Shown piece after piece: positions 54,177 to 63,903 of a stretch of 64,000 bases of DNA. Source of the stretch: Methylobrevis albus. Lineage in GTDB: Bacteria; Pseudomonadota; Alphaproteobacteria; Rhizobiales; Pleomorphomonadaceae. Under the pieces are notes generated by a model that did not search any database, had not been told where the DNA came from, and saw only the letters and a list, made by a program, of their open reading frames with translations. A program made the position numbers and the translations under genes. Location: assembly GCF_015904235.1 (NCBI RefSeq), contig NZ_JADZLT010000051.1, positions 1 to 64,000 of the forward strand. The letters are read 5' to 3'. Position 1 is the stretch's first letter; the number at the start of each line of letters is the position of its first letter.

Positions 54177-57155
54177 ATGGCACGCCAGGACCAGAACGAG
54201 AGCTTCCTCCAGACTTCCTTCCTCTACGGCGCCAACGCCGGCTGGATCGAGGATCTGCACGCCCGCTACCAGGCCGACCCGGCCTCGGTCGACCCGGAGT
54301 GGCAGGCGTTCTTCGCCGCCCTCGGCGAGACGAAGGAGGATGTCGTCGCCGAGGCGCGCGGCGCCTCCTGGGAGCGGCCGAACTGGCCGATCGCCGCCAA
54401 CGGCGAGCTGGTCTCGGCGCTCGACGGCAACTGGCCGAAGATCGAGGCGGAGATCGGCGCCAAGCTGAAGGCGAAGAACGAGGCGAAGCCCGTTCCCGCG
54501 CCCCCCGCCGACGTGCACCGCGCGACGCGCGACTCGATCGGCGCGCTGATGATGATCCGCGCCTACCGCATGCGCGGCCACCTCTACGCCAACCTCGACC
54601 CGCTCGGCATCGCCGAGGCGCGCGACCACGAGGAACTGCACCCCTCGTCCTACGGCTTCACCGAGGCCGACTACGACCGCAAGATCTACATCAACGACGT
54701 GCTCGGCATGGAGTACGCGACCATCCCCGAGATGATCGCGATCCTGAAGCGCACCTACTGCTCGACGCTCGGCGTCGAGTTCATGCACATCTCCGATCCG
54801 GTCGAGAAGGGCTGGATCCAGGAGCGCATCGAGGGCCCCGACAAGCAGATCAGCTTCACCCGCGAGGGCAAGCGCGCGATCCTCAACAAGCTGATCGAGT
54901 CCGAGGGCTTCGAGAAGTTCATCGACGTCAAGTACACCGGCACCAAGCGCTTCGGCCTCGACGGCGGCGAGGCGCTGATCCCGGCACTCGAGCAGATCAT
55001 CAAGCGCGGCGGCGCGCTCGGCGTCAGCGACATCGTGATGGGCATGGCCCACCGCGGCCGCCTCAACGTGCTCAGCCAGGTGATGGCGAAGCCGCACCGG
55101 GCGATCTTCCACGAGTTCAAGGGCGGTTCGGCCGCCCCGGACGACGTCGAGGGCTCGGGCGACGTCAAGTACCACCTCGGCGCCTCGTCGGACCGCGAGT
55201 TCGACGGCAACAAGGTGCACCTGTCGCTGACGCCCAACCCGTCGCACCTCGAGATCGTCAACCCGGTGGTGCTCGGCAAGGTCCGCGCCAAGCAGGACCA
55301 GAAGGCGACGATCTGGGAAGACGACATCATCCCGCTGCGCGAGCGGGTGAAGGTGCTGCCGCTGCTCCTCCACGGTGATGCGGCCTTCGCCGGCCAGGGC
55401 GTGGTTGCCGAGTGCTTCGGCCTGTCGGGCCTGCGCGGCCACCGCACCGGCGGCTCGATCCACTTCATCATCAACAACCAGATCGGCTTCACCACCAATC
55501 CGCGCTTCTCGCGCTCGTCGCCCTATCCGTCCGACGTCGCCAAGATGATCGAGGCGCCGATCTTCCACGTCAACGGCGACGATCCCGAAGCGGTGGTGTT
55601 CGCGGCCAAGATCGCGATCGAGTTCCGGCAGAAGTTCCACAAGCCGGTCGTGATCGACATGTTCTGCTACCGGCGCTTCGGCCACAACGAGGGCGACGAG
55701 CCCGCGTTCACCCAGCCGCTGATGTACAAGAAGATCCGCAACCATCCCTCGACGCTGCAGATCTATGCCGAGAAGCTGGTCGCCGAGGGCGTCGTCACCG
55801 CCGCCGAAGTCGACGCCATGCGCGCCGCCTGGCGCGAGAAGCTCGACGGCGAGTTCGAGGCCGGCCAGCACTACAAGCCCAACAAGGCCGACTGGCTCGA
55901 CGGCGTCTGGTCGGGGCTCACGGTCGCCGACAGCTTCGACGAGCAGCGCCGCGGCCGCTCCGGCGTCAACGTCGACGTGCTGCGCGACGTCGGCATCAAG
56001 CTCTGCACCGTGCCGGAGGGCTTCAAGGTCCACCGCACCATCCAGCGCTTCCTCGACGCGCGCCGCAAGATGATCGAGACCGGCGAAGGCATCGACTGGG
56101 CCACCGCCGAGTCGCTCGCCTTCGGCTCGCTGGCGCTCGCCGGCCACAAGATCCGCTTGTCGGGTCAGGACTGCGAACGCGGCACCTTCAGCCAGCGTCA
56201 CTCGGTGCTCTACGACCAGGAGACCGAGCAGCGCTACATCCCGCTCGCCAACCTCGCGCCGAACCAGGGCCGCTACGAGGTCATCAACTCGATGCTCTCG
56301 GAAGAGGCGGTGCTCGGTTTCGAGTACGGCTACTCGCTGGCCCGGCCGAACGCGCTGACGCTGTGGGAGGCGCAGTTCGGCGACTTCGCCAACGGCGCGC
56401 AGGTGGTGTTCGACCAGTTCATCTCGGCCGGCGAGCGCAAGTGGCTGCGCATGTCGGGCCTCGTCTGCCTGCTGCCGCACGGCTACGAGGGCCAGGGGCC
56501 GGAGCACTCCTCGGCCCGCCTCGAGCGCTTCCTGCAGATGTGTGCCGAAGACAACATGCAGGTCGCCTACGTCACGACCCCGTCGAACTATTTCCACGTG
56601 CTGCGCCGCCAGCTGACCCGCGACTTCCGCAAGCCGCTGATCCTGATGACGCCGAAGTCGCTGCTGCGCCACAAGCGCGCGACCTCGAAGCTTTCGGAGC
56701 TCGGCGCCGACACCTCGTTCCACCGCCTGCTCTGGGACGACGCGCAGTCGAACCCGGACGCCGAGACCAAGCTCGTCGCGGACGACAAGATCCGCCGCGT
56801 CGTGCTGTGCTCGGGCAAGGTCTACTACGACCTCTACGAGGACCGGCTGAAGCGCGGCCTCGACGACGTCTACCTGCTGCGCGTCGAGCAGCTCTACCCG
56901 TTCCCGGCCAAGGCGCTGGTCGGCGAGCTCGGCCGCTTCCCGAACGCCGAGGTGGTCTGGTGCCAGGAGGAGCCCAAGAACATGGGCGCCTGGGCCTTCG
57001 TCGATCCCTACATGGACTGGGTGCTGCGCCAGACCGGCTCGAAGTCGCAGCGGCTGCGCTACGTCGGCCGTCCGCCGTCCGCCGCCACCGCCACCGGCCT
57101 GATGTCGAAGCACCTCGCCCAGCTGCAGGCCTTCCTCGACGAAGCCTTCGCCTGA
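54177..57155 (+). CDS. sucA: 2-oxoglutarate dehydrogenase E1 component
   Basis: This 992-residue thiamine diphosphate enzyme decarboxylates 2-oxoglutarate. The N-terminus contains the E2-binding FLYGANAGWIEDLHARY. HRGRLNVLSQVMAKPHRAIF, the ThDP-binding stretch from HGDAAFAGQG to INNQIGFTT, and GYEGQGPEHSSARLERFLQ are present. Length is normal. The start at 54177 gives MARQDQNESF; an upstream in-frame ATG lies in the repeat and is rejected. Confidence 0.97.
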   Translation: MARQDQNESFLQTSFLYGANAGWIEDLHARYQADPASVDPEWQAFFAALGETKEDVVAEARGASWERPNWPIAANGELVSALDGNWPKIEAEIGAKLKAKNEAKPVPAPPADVHRATRDSIGALMMIRAYRMRGHLYANLDPLGIAEARDHEELHPSSYGFTEADYDRKIYINDVLGMEYATIPEMIAILKRTYCSTLGVEFMHISDPVEKGWIQERIEGPDKQISFTREGKRAILNKLIESEGFEKFIDVKYTGTKRFGLDGGEALIPALEQIIKRGGALGVSDIVMGMAHRGRLNVLSQVMAKPHRAIFHEFKGGSAAPDDVEGSGDVKYHLGASSDREFDGNKVHLSLTPNPSHLEIVNPVVLGKVRAKQDQKATIWEDDIIPLRERVKVLPLLLHGDAAFAGQGVVAECFGLSGLRGHRTGGSIHFIINNQIGFTTNPRFSRSSPYPSDVAKMIEAPIFHVNGDDPEAVVFAAKIAIEFRQKFHKPVVIDMFCYRRFGHNEGDEPAFTQPLMYKKIRNHPSTLQIYAEKLVAEGVVTAAEVDAMRAAWREKLDGEFEAGQHYKPNKADWLDGVWSGLTVADSFDEQRRGRSGVNVDVLRDVGIKLCTVPEGFKVHRTIQRFLDARRKMIETGEGIDWATAESLAFGSLALAGHKIRLSGQDCERGTFSQRHSVLYDQETEQRYIPLANLAPNQGRYEVINSMLSEEAVLGFEYGYSLARPNALTLWEAQFGDFANGAQVVFDQFISAGERKWLRMSGLVCLLPHGYEGQGPEHSSARLERFLQMCAEDNMQVAYVTTPSNYFHVLRRQLTRDFRKPLILMTPKSLLRHKRATSKLSELGADTSFHRLLWDDAQSNPDAETKLVADDKIRRVVLCSGKVYYDLYEDRLKRGLDDVYLLRVEQLYPFPAKALVGELGRFPNAEVVWCQEEPKNMGAWAFVDPYMDWVLRQTGSKSQRLRYVGRPPSAATATGLMSKHLAQLQAFLDEAFA

Positions 57156-57236
57156 CCGGCGCGGCGGCCCGGTGTGGCCGCCGCCGTCCCTGACGACCAT
57201 CCGCGCGCCGCGCGTCCCGAAAGAGAGCTGAAGACG

Positions 57237-58481
57237 ATGGCTACCGAAATCCGCGTTCCGACCCTCGGCGAGTCGGTCTCCGAGGCCACCATCGGCCGCT
57301 GGTACAAGAAGGCCGGCGAGGCCGTGAAGGCCGACGAGCCGCTGGTCGAACTCGAGACCGACAAGGTCACGATCGAAGTGCCCGCGCCTGCCGCCGGCAC
57401 CCTCGCCGAGATCGTCGTCGCCGACGGCGAGACGGTCGGCGTCGGCGCCCTGCTCGGCGTGATCGAGGCCGCCGGCGCCGCTGCAGCCCCCGCCCCGGCG
57501 GCCGCCAAGCCCGCCGCCGCCCCGGCGCCTGCCGCCCCGGCTGCGGCCCCGGCGCCCGCCGCGCCGGCTGCCAAGCCCGCCGCGACCACCATGCCGCCGG
57601 CCCCCGCCGCCGCCAAGCTGATCGCCGAGACCGGCGCCAGCGTCGAGGCCGGCTCGGGCAAGCGCGGCCAGGTGCTGAAGGAAGACGTGCTCGCCGCGAT
57701 CAAGGCGGGCAGCGCCGCGCCGGCTCCGGCCGCCGCCGCCCCGGCCGCTCCGCCGCGCGCCGCGTCGGCGCCGGACGATGCGGCCCGCGAGGAGCGGGTG
57801 CGCATGACCAAGCTGCGCCAGACCATCGCCCGCCGCCTGAAAGACGCGCAGGCCACCGCGGCGATGCTGACCACCTTTAACGAAGTCGACATGACCAACG
57901 TCATGGCGCTGCGAGGCGCCTACAAGGACGTGTTCGAGAAGAAGCACGGCGTGAAGCTCGGCTTCATGGGCTTCTTCGTGAAGGCGGTGATCCAGGCCCT
58001 GAAGGACGTACCGGCGGTCAACGCCGAGATCGACGGCACCGACGTCGTCTACAAGAACTACTACCATGTCGCCGTCGCCGTCGGCACCGACAAGGGTCTC
58101 GTCGTGCCGGTGGTGCGCGACGCCGACCTCTTGTCGATCGCCGGCGTCGAGAAGGCGATCGGGGCGCTCGGCAGGAAGGCGCGCGACGGCCAGCTCAAGA
58201 TCGACGACATGCAGGGCGGCACGTTCACGATCTCGAACGGCGGCGTCTACGGCTCGCTGATGTCGACGCCGATCCTCAACGCGCCGCAGTCGGGCATCCT
58301 CGGCATGCACAAGATCCAGGAGCGGCCGATGGTCGTCGGCGGCAAGATCGAGGCGCGCCCGATGATGTACCTCGCGCTGTCCTATGATCACCGCATCGTC
58401 GACGGCAAGGAAGCCGTCACCTTCCTCGTCCGCGTCAAGGAAGCGATCGAGGATCCGCAGCGCCTCGTGCTCGACCTCTGA
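57237..58481 (+). CDS. sucB: Dihydrolipoyllysine succinyltransferase (2-oxoglutarate dehydrogenase E2)
   Basis: This 414-residue protein has one lipoyl domain with Lys43 in [10 protein letters not shown], an Ala/Pro linker (about 78-120), a peripheral E1/E3-binding domain (about 123-155, [14 protein letters not shown]) and a catalytic domain ending with [16 protein letters not shown], which holds the active-site His. It forms the core of the complex. The start at 57237 has AAGAGAG upstream. A MAPEG gene lies between it and lpd. Confidence 0.97.
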   Translation: MATEIRVPTLGESVSEATIGRWYKKAGEAVKADEPLVELETDKVTIEVPAPAAGTLAEIVVADGETVGVGALLGVIEAAGAAAAPAPAAAKPAAAPAPAAPAAAPAPAAPAAKPAATTMPPAPAAAKLIAETGASVEAGSGKRGQVLKEDVLAAIKAGSAAPAPAAAAPAAPPRAASAPDDAAREERVRMTKLRQTIARRLKDAQATAAMLTTFNEVDMTNVMALRGAYKDVFEKKHGVKLGFMGFFVKAVIQALKDVPAVNAEIDGTDVVYKNYYHVAVAVGTDKGLVVPVVRDADLLSIAGVEKAIGALGRKARDGQLKIDDMQGGTFTISNGGVYGSLMSTPILNAPQSGILGMHKIQERPMVVGGKIEARPMMYLALSYDHRIVDGKEAVTFLVRVKEAIEDPQRLVLDL

Positions 58482-58492
58482 GGGCCGCGGCG

Positions 58493-58903
58493 ATGGAAGC
58501 CGGCGCGCTCGCCTCGCCGCTGCTGCCGCTGGTCGGCTGGAGCGTCGTCCTCCTGATCGTGCACGTGCTGCTGCAGTCCTCGGCGGCGACGCGCGAGTTC
58601 GGCCGGGCCTGGAACGCCGGACCGCGCGACGAGGCCCTGCAGCCCAAAAGCCCGCTCGCGGGCCGGGCGGCGCGGGCCTCGGCGAATTTCCGCGAGACCT
58701 ATCCGGCCTTCCTCGGCCTCGCGCTCGCCCTCGCCGTTTCGGGCGAGGGCGGCGGCTGGGCTCTCGTCGGCGCCTGGACGTGGTTCGTCGCCCGCCTTGT
58801 CTACATCCCGCTCTATCTCGCGGGCATTCCCTATGTGCGCTCCCTCGTCTGGCTGGTCGCGATGGCCGGGCTCGGGATCATGTTCCTCGTGCTGGTGTTC
58901 TGA
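58493..58903 (+). CDS. MAPEG family membrane protein
   Basis: The 136-residue protein has four hydrophobic helices. The MAPEG pattern is visible: [21 protein letters not shown] after the first helix, then the [21 protein letters not shown] segment. The family includes glutathione-dependent membrane enzymes, but bacterial members are mostly uncharacterised. It lies 11 bp after sucB and about 120 bp before lpd on the same strand, so it is probably co-transcribed. No TCA role is known. Confidence 0.85.
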   Translation: MEAGALASPLLPLVGWSVVLLIVHVLLQSSAATREFGRAWNAGPRDEALQPKSPLAGRAARASANFRETYPAFLGLALALAVSGEGGGWALVGAWTWFVARLVYIPLYLAGIPYVRSLVWLVAMAGLGIMFLVLVF

Positions 58904-59021
58904 CGCCGGCCCGTTCCGTGCGATCCCTGCGCGACACTGCGAAGTGGTGCCGCGGCCGGAACTCCGGCAGGATCGCGACGACAAACTCCCCTTCGGACCC
59001 GAAGAGACCCAAGAGGCTGAG

Positions 59022-60425
59022 ATGTCCGCATATGATCTGATCGTCATCGGCACCGGACCGGGGGGCTACGTCTGCGCCATCCGCGCCGCCCAGCTCGGCA
59101 TGAAGGTCGCCGTGGTGGAGAAGCGCAAGACGCACGGCGGCACCTGCCTCAACATCGGCTGCATCCCGTCGAAGGCGCTGCTGCACGCCTCCGAGCTGTT
59201 CGCCGAGGCCGGCCACGGCTTCAAGAAGCTCGGCATCGACGTCGGCACCCCGAAGCTCGACCTCGCCGCCATGATGGGCCACAAGGACGCGACGGTGGAG
59301 GCGAACGTCGGCGGCATCGCCTATCTCTTCAAGAAGAACAAGATCGAGCCCTTCATCGGCACCGGCCGCATCACGGCGCCGGGCCAGGTCTCGGTCACCG
59401 CCGAGGACGGCGGCGTGCAGGAGCTTTCCGCCAAGGCGATCGTCATCGCCACCGGCTCCGACGTCGCCGGCCTGCCGGGCATCACCATCGACGAACAGCG
59501 CGTCGTCTCCTCGACCGGCGCGCTCGCGCTCGCCGAAGTGCCCGAAAAGCTCCTCGTGATCGGCGCCGGCGTGATCGGCCTCGAGCTCGGCTCGGTGTGG
59601 AGCCGGCTCGGCGCCAAGGTCACCGTCGTCGAATATCTCGACCGCATCCTGCCGGGCATGGACGGCGAGGTCGCCAAGCAGTTCCAGCGCATTCTGGCGA
59701 AGCAGGGCTTCGACTTCCGCCTCGGCGCCAAGGTCACCGGCGTCGCGGAAGCCGACGGCGGCCTCGGCGTCACCGTCGAGCCGGCAGCGGGCGGCGAGGC
59801 CGAGACGATCGCGGCCGACGTCGTGCTGGTCGCGGTCGGCCGCAAGCCCTACACCGACGGCCTCGGCCTCGAGGAGGTCGGCGTCAAGCTCGACGGCCGC
59901 GGCCGCGTCGAGACCGACGGCCACTACAAGACCTCGGTCGATGGCATCTATGCGATCGGCGACGTCATCGTCGGCCCGATGCTCGCCCACAAGGCCGAGG
60001 ACGAGGGCATCGCGCTCGCCGAGATCCTCGCCGGCCAGGCCGGCCACGTGAACTACGACGTCATTCCGGGCGTCGTCTACACCATGCCGGAGGTCGCCTC
60101 GGTCGGACGCACCGAGGAGGAGCTGAAGACCGCCGGCATCGCCTACAACGCCGGCAAGTTCCCCTTCACCGCCAACGGCCGCGCCAAGGCGACGCTGCAC
60201 ACCGACGGCTTCGTCAAGGTGCTGGCCGATGCCGAAACCGACCGCGTGCTCGGCGTCCACATCGTCGGCGCCGGCGCCGGCGAGCTGATCCACGAGGCGG
60301 CGGTCCTGATGGAATTCGGCGGCTCCGCCGAAGACCTCGCCCGCACCTGCCATGCCCATCCGACGATGTCGGAAGCGGTCAAGGAAGCCGCCCTCAACGT
60401 GGACAAGCGCGCGATCCACATCTGA
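59022..60425 (+). CDS. lpdA: Dihydrolipoyl dehydrogenase (E3)
   Basis: This 467-residue flavoprotein reoxidises dihydrolipoamide of the 2-oxoacid dehydrogenases. Features are the FAD motif [12 protein letters not shown], the redox disulfide in [16 protein letters not shown], the NAD motif [15 protein letters not shown], and the C-terminal His/Glu pair in [14 protein letters not shown]. It closes the run mdh-sucCDAB-MAPEG-lpd, so it most likely serves 2-oxoglutarate dehydrogenase. The start is ATG 59022. Confidence 0.97.
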   Translation: MSAYDLIVIGTGPGGYVCAIRAAQLGMKVAVVEKRKTHGGTCLNIGCIPSKALLHASELFAEAGHGFKKLGIDVGTPKLDLAAMMGHKDATVEANVGGIAYLFKKNKIEPFIGTGRITAPGQVSVTAEDGGVQELSAKAIVIATGSDVAGLPGITIDEQRVVSSTGALALAEVPEKLLVIGAGVIGLELGSVWSRLGAKVTVVEYLDRILPGMDGEVAKQFQRILAKQGFDFRLGAKVTGVAEADGGLGVTVEPAAGGEAETIAADVVLVAVGRKPYTDGLGLEEVGVKLDGRGRVETDGHYKTSVDGIYAIGDVIVGPMLAHKAEDEGIALAEILAGQAGHVNYDVIPGVVYTMPEVASVGRTEEELKTAGIAYNAGKFPFTANGRAKATLHTDGFVKVLADAETDRVLGVHIVGAGAGELIHEAAVLMEFGGSAEDLARTCHAHPTMSEAVKEAALNVDKRAIHI

Positions 60426-60477
60426 GGGGGCTGCGGACGCTGCAGATCGTCGCTGCTGGAGTCCTCCGCCTATCAAT

Positions 60478-60622
60478 GCGTCATCGCCGGGCTTGACCCG
60501 GCGACCCACTGGCACCGCTGCGGATGACGCGCCGGGGAGAAATAATTCAGCCAGTGTAAGCAGATAGAGCGCTGCGAGCGGCGCGGCCATTGGGTTGCCG
60601 GGTCAGGCCCGGCAATGACGGC
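60478..60622. repeat. Imperfect inverted-repeat intergenic element
   Basis: The left part (about 60478-60515) contains GTCATCGCCGGGCTTGACCC. The right part (about 60588-60622) contains GGGTCAGGCCCGGCAATGAC, its imperfect reverse complement. This is the layout of the dispersed GCCGGG-TTGACCC repeats common in alphaproteobacterial intergenic DNA. The 70-bp interior shows no coding. It lies just after lpd. Confidence 0.7.
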
Positions 60623-60699
60623 GGAGGGGTATGGGCTGCGGCCGCAGGAGGCGGCAGCTTGAGGGACGTTGATGGCGGCCTGCCGCGTGGTGAGGCCGG

Positions 60700-60873
60700 G
60701 CCCCCTCCCTGTCCCTCCCCCGCTTCGCAGGAGAGGGGACGCAGGAGGATGGATCGCCGGACCAAATCACGCTTCGGTTCGGCGAAACCTTCGTGAGGAA
60801 AATGATCTATCGCCCATCGTCCCCTCTCCTACGAAGCGGGGGAGGGACAGGGAGGGGGCAGGCCGCACGGCAC
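60700..60873. repeat. Dispersed palindromic repeat, copy 2 (more complete)
   Basis: Arms at 60700-60740 and 60819-60859 (41 bp each) are inverted repeats with one mismatch. The 78-bp interior and the right flank to GCACGGCAC match copy 1 at 84-242 in the same orientation. It is non-coding. The structure suggests a small non-autonomous mobile repeat or a REP-like element. Confidence 0.82.
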
Positions 60874-60930
60874 GGCAGTTGACAGGGGCTGCTGCACCTG
60901 AGCCGAACAGCCGTGGCTCGACCCCGCCCC

Positions 60931-61716
60931 TCACGCCCGGTCCCACTTCCGCAAGTAGGTCTCACAGATCTCCACCAGCCGCGCCCGGCCGAAGCTCGGG
61001 TCGTGGCCGGCGTGGACGATGCTGACGGGGAGTTGCATCAGGCGCTTCAGCGTCGCGGCATAGACGTCGAGGTCGGCGCCGGGGACGTTGTCGACCAGCG
61101 GGCCGTTGTAGATGACGTCGCCGGCAAAGAAGATGCCGGTTTCCGCCTCGAACAGGCCGATCGAGCCCGGCGAATGGCCGGGCACCAGCAGCACCTCGAA
61201 CTGGCGGTCGCCGAGATCGACGATGTCGCCCTCCTCGAGGATCCGGGTCGGCTCGCAGCCGATGCGGCGGTAGCTCGCGATGTCGTAGCCGGCGTGGGGC
61301 AGGGCGGTGATCAGGTACTCGCCGAGCGGGTCGTAGCCGGCGTCGACGAAGCACTGGCGCAGCACGGGGTCGATCTCGGCCGAGATCAGCGTCGAGACGC
61401 CCTTGGGCACGCGCAGGTCGTCGGCCTCGATCCGGTGCACCCAGCGCTCGGCGAACTCGTGCGTCGCGCCGACGTGGTCGACGTGGGTGTGGGTCGCGAG
61501 CGCGATCACCGGCCGGCCGGGGGCGAGCGCGTCGATCAGCGGTTTCATCGGCACGATGCCCATGCCCTGGTCGATCAGCAGGTCGGCGTCGCGGCCGCGC
61601 ACCAGCCACATGTTGGCCTGCTCGAGCCGGTCGACATAGGGCTCGAGGATCATCGTCAGCGTGTCGTCGACCACCGTGGTCTCGTACCAGCGTTCGGCGA
61701 CGGGAAGCGTGGTCAT
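60931..61716 (-). CDS. MBL fold metallo-hydrolase
   Basis: This 261-residue metallo-beta-lactamase-fold enzyme has the metal-binding motif THTHVDHVG (His76, His78, Asp80, His81), a further His in VPGHSPGS and the Asp of FAGDVIYNGP. The set is complete, so it should bind two metals. Members hydrolyse thioesters, lactones, phosphodiesters and others; this one cannot be narrowed down. It overlaps the GNAT gene by ATGA, at the end of the ABC transporter operon. Confidence 0.87.
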   Translation of the reverse strand: MTTLPVAERWYETTVVDDTLTMILEPYVDRLEQANMWLVRGRDADLLIDQGMGIVPMKPLIDALAPGRPVIALATHTHVDHVGATHEFAERWVHRIEADDLRVPKGVSTLISAEIDPVLRQCFVDAGYDPLGEYLITALPHAGYDIASYRRIGCEPTRILEEGDIVDLGDRQFEVLLVPGHSPGSIGLFEAETGIFFAGDVIYNGPLVDNVPGADLDVYAATLKRLMQLPVSIVHAGHDPSFGRARLVEICETYLRKWDRA

Positions 61717-62213
61717 GATGGTGTAGCTCCTGCCGTGCCGGGTGGCGCGGCGTGGTGGACGACGTCCGGCGCGCGGCCGGGCTCGAGGAAGGTAACGCGT
61801 TCGAACGGCCAGCCGGCGACGAACGCCCGCCAGGCGGCGCGGAACCCGTCGCGGGCGACCGCGTCGGCGAAGCCGGTGCGGAACCAGTGCGCGGCGCAGG
61901 CGGCGCCCGGCGCGTCAGGGTCGCGGTAGATGTAGGCCGAACCGACATAGGCGTCGCCCGCCCACAGGCTCCAGGCGAAGCTGGTAGCGATGCGGAACTC
62001 GCGCTCGTGCCAGCCGAGGTCGACGGCGTCGTCGTGCCGGGTCAGCCCGCGCGGCCAGTCGCCGCCGAAGAGGCCGAGAAGCTCGGCCTCGCTCTCGGTG
62101 ACTGCGGCAAAATCCGGCTCGAGGTCGGCGAGGCCGAGCACGGCGAGCCGGATCCCGCCGAGCACCAGAGCCCGCGGCGCCTCGAACCCGGGCACGAGCG
62201 GCACGTGGCGCAT
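61713..62213 (-). CDS. Probable GNAT-fold N-acetyltransferase
   Basis: The 166-residue protein shows LADLEPDFAAVTESEAELL, WPRGLTRHDDAVDLGWHEREF and SFAWSLWAGDAYVGSAYIYRDP. This is a pattern I associate with an uncharacterised GNAT-like acetyltransferase group. The acetyl-CoA loop is not crisp, so the call is by resemblance. It is coupled by TGATG to the upstream permease gene and by ATGA to the MBL gene. It might acetylate the imported amine, but this is inference. Confidence 0.6.
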   Translation of the reverse strand: MRHVPLVPGFEAPRALVLGGIRLAVLGLADLEPDFAAVTESEAELLGLFGGDWPRGLTRHDDAVDLGWHEREFRIATSFAWSLWAGDAYVGSAYIYRDPDAPGAACAAHWFRTGFADAVARDGFRAAWRAFVAGWPFERVTFLEPGRAPDVVHHAAPPGTAGATPS

Positions 62214-63031
62214 CAGTCCTTCCGGCTTTCGGCGCCGAGCAGGCGCGGCAGGTCGCCGAACAGGCCGACGAGGCCGAAGACGACGAGGCTGGTGAGCAGG
62301 AAGAACACCGAGCCGACCGCCATCGCCGGCGTGAAGCCGCCGCGCAGCGAGTTCAGCATCTTGACGGGGAGCGTCTCCACCGAGAAGCCCGCCACCATGT
62401 AGGCGACGATGAACTCGTTGAGGCTGAGCACCATGGCAAAGCAGTAGCCGGCGACGATGTAGGGCAGCACCAGCGGCAGCACCACGGTGCGGAACACCTC
62501 CGACGGCCGCGCGCCCATCGTCGCCGCCGCATCGAGCAGCGAGCGATCGATGGCACTGAGGCCGACGCTGATCGTGACGAGCGGCATCGGCGAGAACAGC
62601 ACGCCGTGCGCGAGGATGGTGTTCTCGATCTTGCCGACGTGGCCGAGCAGCGCCCAGAACAGCAGGTAGCCGATCGCGATGATCACGGGCGGCATCATGA
62701 ACTGGATGCCGGAAACCAGCGACAGGAGCCGGGCATAGCGGCTGTTCGTCGCCCAGACCGCATAGGCGATCGGCAGCGCCAGCGCGCAGGCGACGAACGC
62801 CGACGAGACCGCGATGACGAGGCTGTTGCCGAAGGCGTTCATCCACGCCGTGTCGTTCAGGAAGTAGCCGTACCAGAGGAAGGTCGGGTTTTCCGGCGGG
62901 AAGACCAGCCGGCGCTTCTCGTTGAACGACACCGCCGAGACGACGAGGATCGGCAGCGCGAGATAGACCGCGACGAGGGCGAGGAACGCCCGCGCCCCCC
63001 ACGGGCGGAGATGGGACAGCACAGCGTTCAT
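62213..63031 (-). CDS. ABC transporter permease (PotC/YdcV-like)
   Basis: The 272-residue protein has six hydrophobic segments. The binding-protein-dependent transport motif is near LLDAAATMGARPSEVFRTVVLP, and LSLNEFIVAYMVAG is typical of spermidine/putrescine-type permeases. It overlaps the preceding permease gene by ATGA. With that gene and the ATPase fragment it forms a polyamine-family importer. The binding protein would lie outside the window. Confidence 0.92.
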   Translation of the reverse strand: MNAVLSHLRPWGARAFLALVAVYLALPILVVSAVSFNEKRRLVFPPENPTFLWYGYFLNDTAWMNAFGNSLVIAVSSAFVACALALPIAYAVWATNSRYARLLSLVSGIQFMMPPVIIAIGYLLFWALLGHVGKIENTILAHGVLFSPMPLVTISVGLSAIDRSLLDAAATMGARPSEVFRTVVLPLVLPYIVAGYCFAMVLSLNEFIVAYMVAGFSVETLPVKMLNSLRGGFTPAMAVGSVFFLLTSLVVFGLVGLFGDLPRLLGAESRKD

Positions 63032-63903
63032 CGCTTGCTCTCCCCGATCTTCGCCGACAGCAGCACCAGCGCGACGCTCACCACCATCAGCGCCATCGCC
63101 ATCGCAGAGGCAAACGGCAGGTTGTAGACGGTGAACACCTGGTCGGTGATGTAGACGCTGACCGTCCAGTGCTCGGGCGAGCCGAGCTGGCTCGGCGTGA
63201 CATAGGCGCCGAGCACGTAGACGAACACGAGCAGCAGCGAGCCGAAGATCGGGATCCGCATCACCGGCAGCACCACGGTGAGGAACTGCTGCCCGGGCCC
63301 GGCGCCCATCGTGCCCGCCGCCTCGGTCAGCGACCGGTCGAAGCGCGACAGCGAGGGATAGAACAGCAGGAACGTATAGGGCAGCACGAGATAGACGAGG
63401 GCGACCAGCACGGCGCCGAAGCCCGGCTGCAGCGAGATCGGGCTTTCGAGCAGGCCGACGACGACGAGGATCTTTGAGAGGCCAATGTTGCGCGACAGCA
63501 GCACCTGCCAGGCGAAGGCGACCAGCACCTCCGACAGCGACAGCACCGTCATCAGCCCGACCAGCCACAGCACCTGCACCCGGCGCGGCTGCCGGGTGAC
63601 GAAATAGGTGAAGGGGAAGCCAATGGTGACGGCGATCACGGCGACCAGCGCCGAGAGCCACAGCGAATAGAACAGCACGCCGGCATAGCGCGGCTCGAGC
63701 AGGCGCAGATAGTGCGTCGCCTCGAAGCCCGGCACATAGCTGCCGCCGGGCACGTTTTCGGCGAGGCTGACGATGGCGAGCAGCACCAGCGGGGCGACGC
63801 CGAGCGGCCAGAGCACGGCGCTCGGCAAGATAAGCCCGGTCGGCCAGCGGCGCTTCGCCGGCTCGGCGGCGGGCGGCGCGGCAGCGGCGGCGACCTCAGC
63901 CAT
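63028..63903 (-). CDS. ABC transporter permease (PotB/YdcU-like)
   Basis: The 291-residue protein has an Ala-rich cytoplasmic N-terminus and six membrane helices. The EAA-type loop lies at SLTEAAGTMGAGPGQQFLTVVLP and the segment LGAYVTPSQLGSPE is typical of PotB-like permeases. Its start overlaps the end of the upstream ATPase gene by 8 bp. It pairs with the next permease to form a heterodimeric channel for a polyamine-like or related cationic solute. Confidence 0.92.
   Translation of the reverse strand: MAEVAAAAAPPAAEPAKRRWPTGLILPSAVLWPLGVAPLVLLAIVSLAENVPGGSYVPGFEATHYLRLLEPRYAGVLFYSLWLSALVAVIAVTIGFPFTYFVTRQPRRVQVLWLVGLMTVLSLSEVLVAFAWQVLLSRNIGLSKILVVVGLLESPISLQPGFGAVLVALVYLVLPYTFLLFYPSLSRFDRSLTEAAGTMGAGPGQQFLTVVLPVMRIPIFGSLLLVFVYVLGAYVTPSQLGSPEHWTVSVYITDQVFTVYNLPFASAMAMALMVVSVALVLLSAKIGESKR

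Noticed and set aside
53898..58391. Very long open frame (about 1500 codons) on the minus strand opposite sucA-sucB
   Set aside because: It is an antisense shadow of well-recognised sucA and sucB in GC-rich DNA; its translation is low-complexity and shows no family motif.
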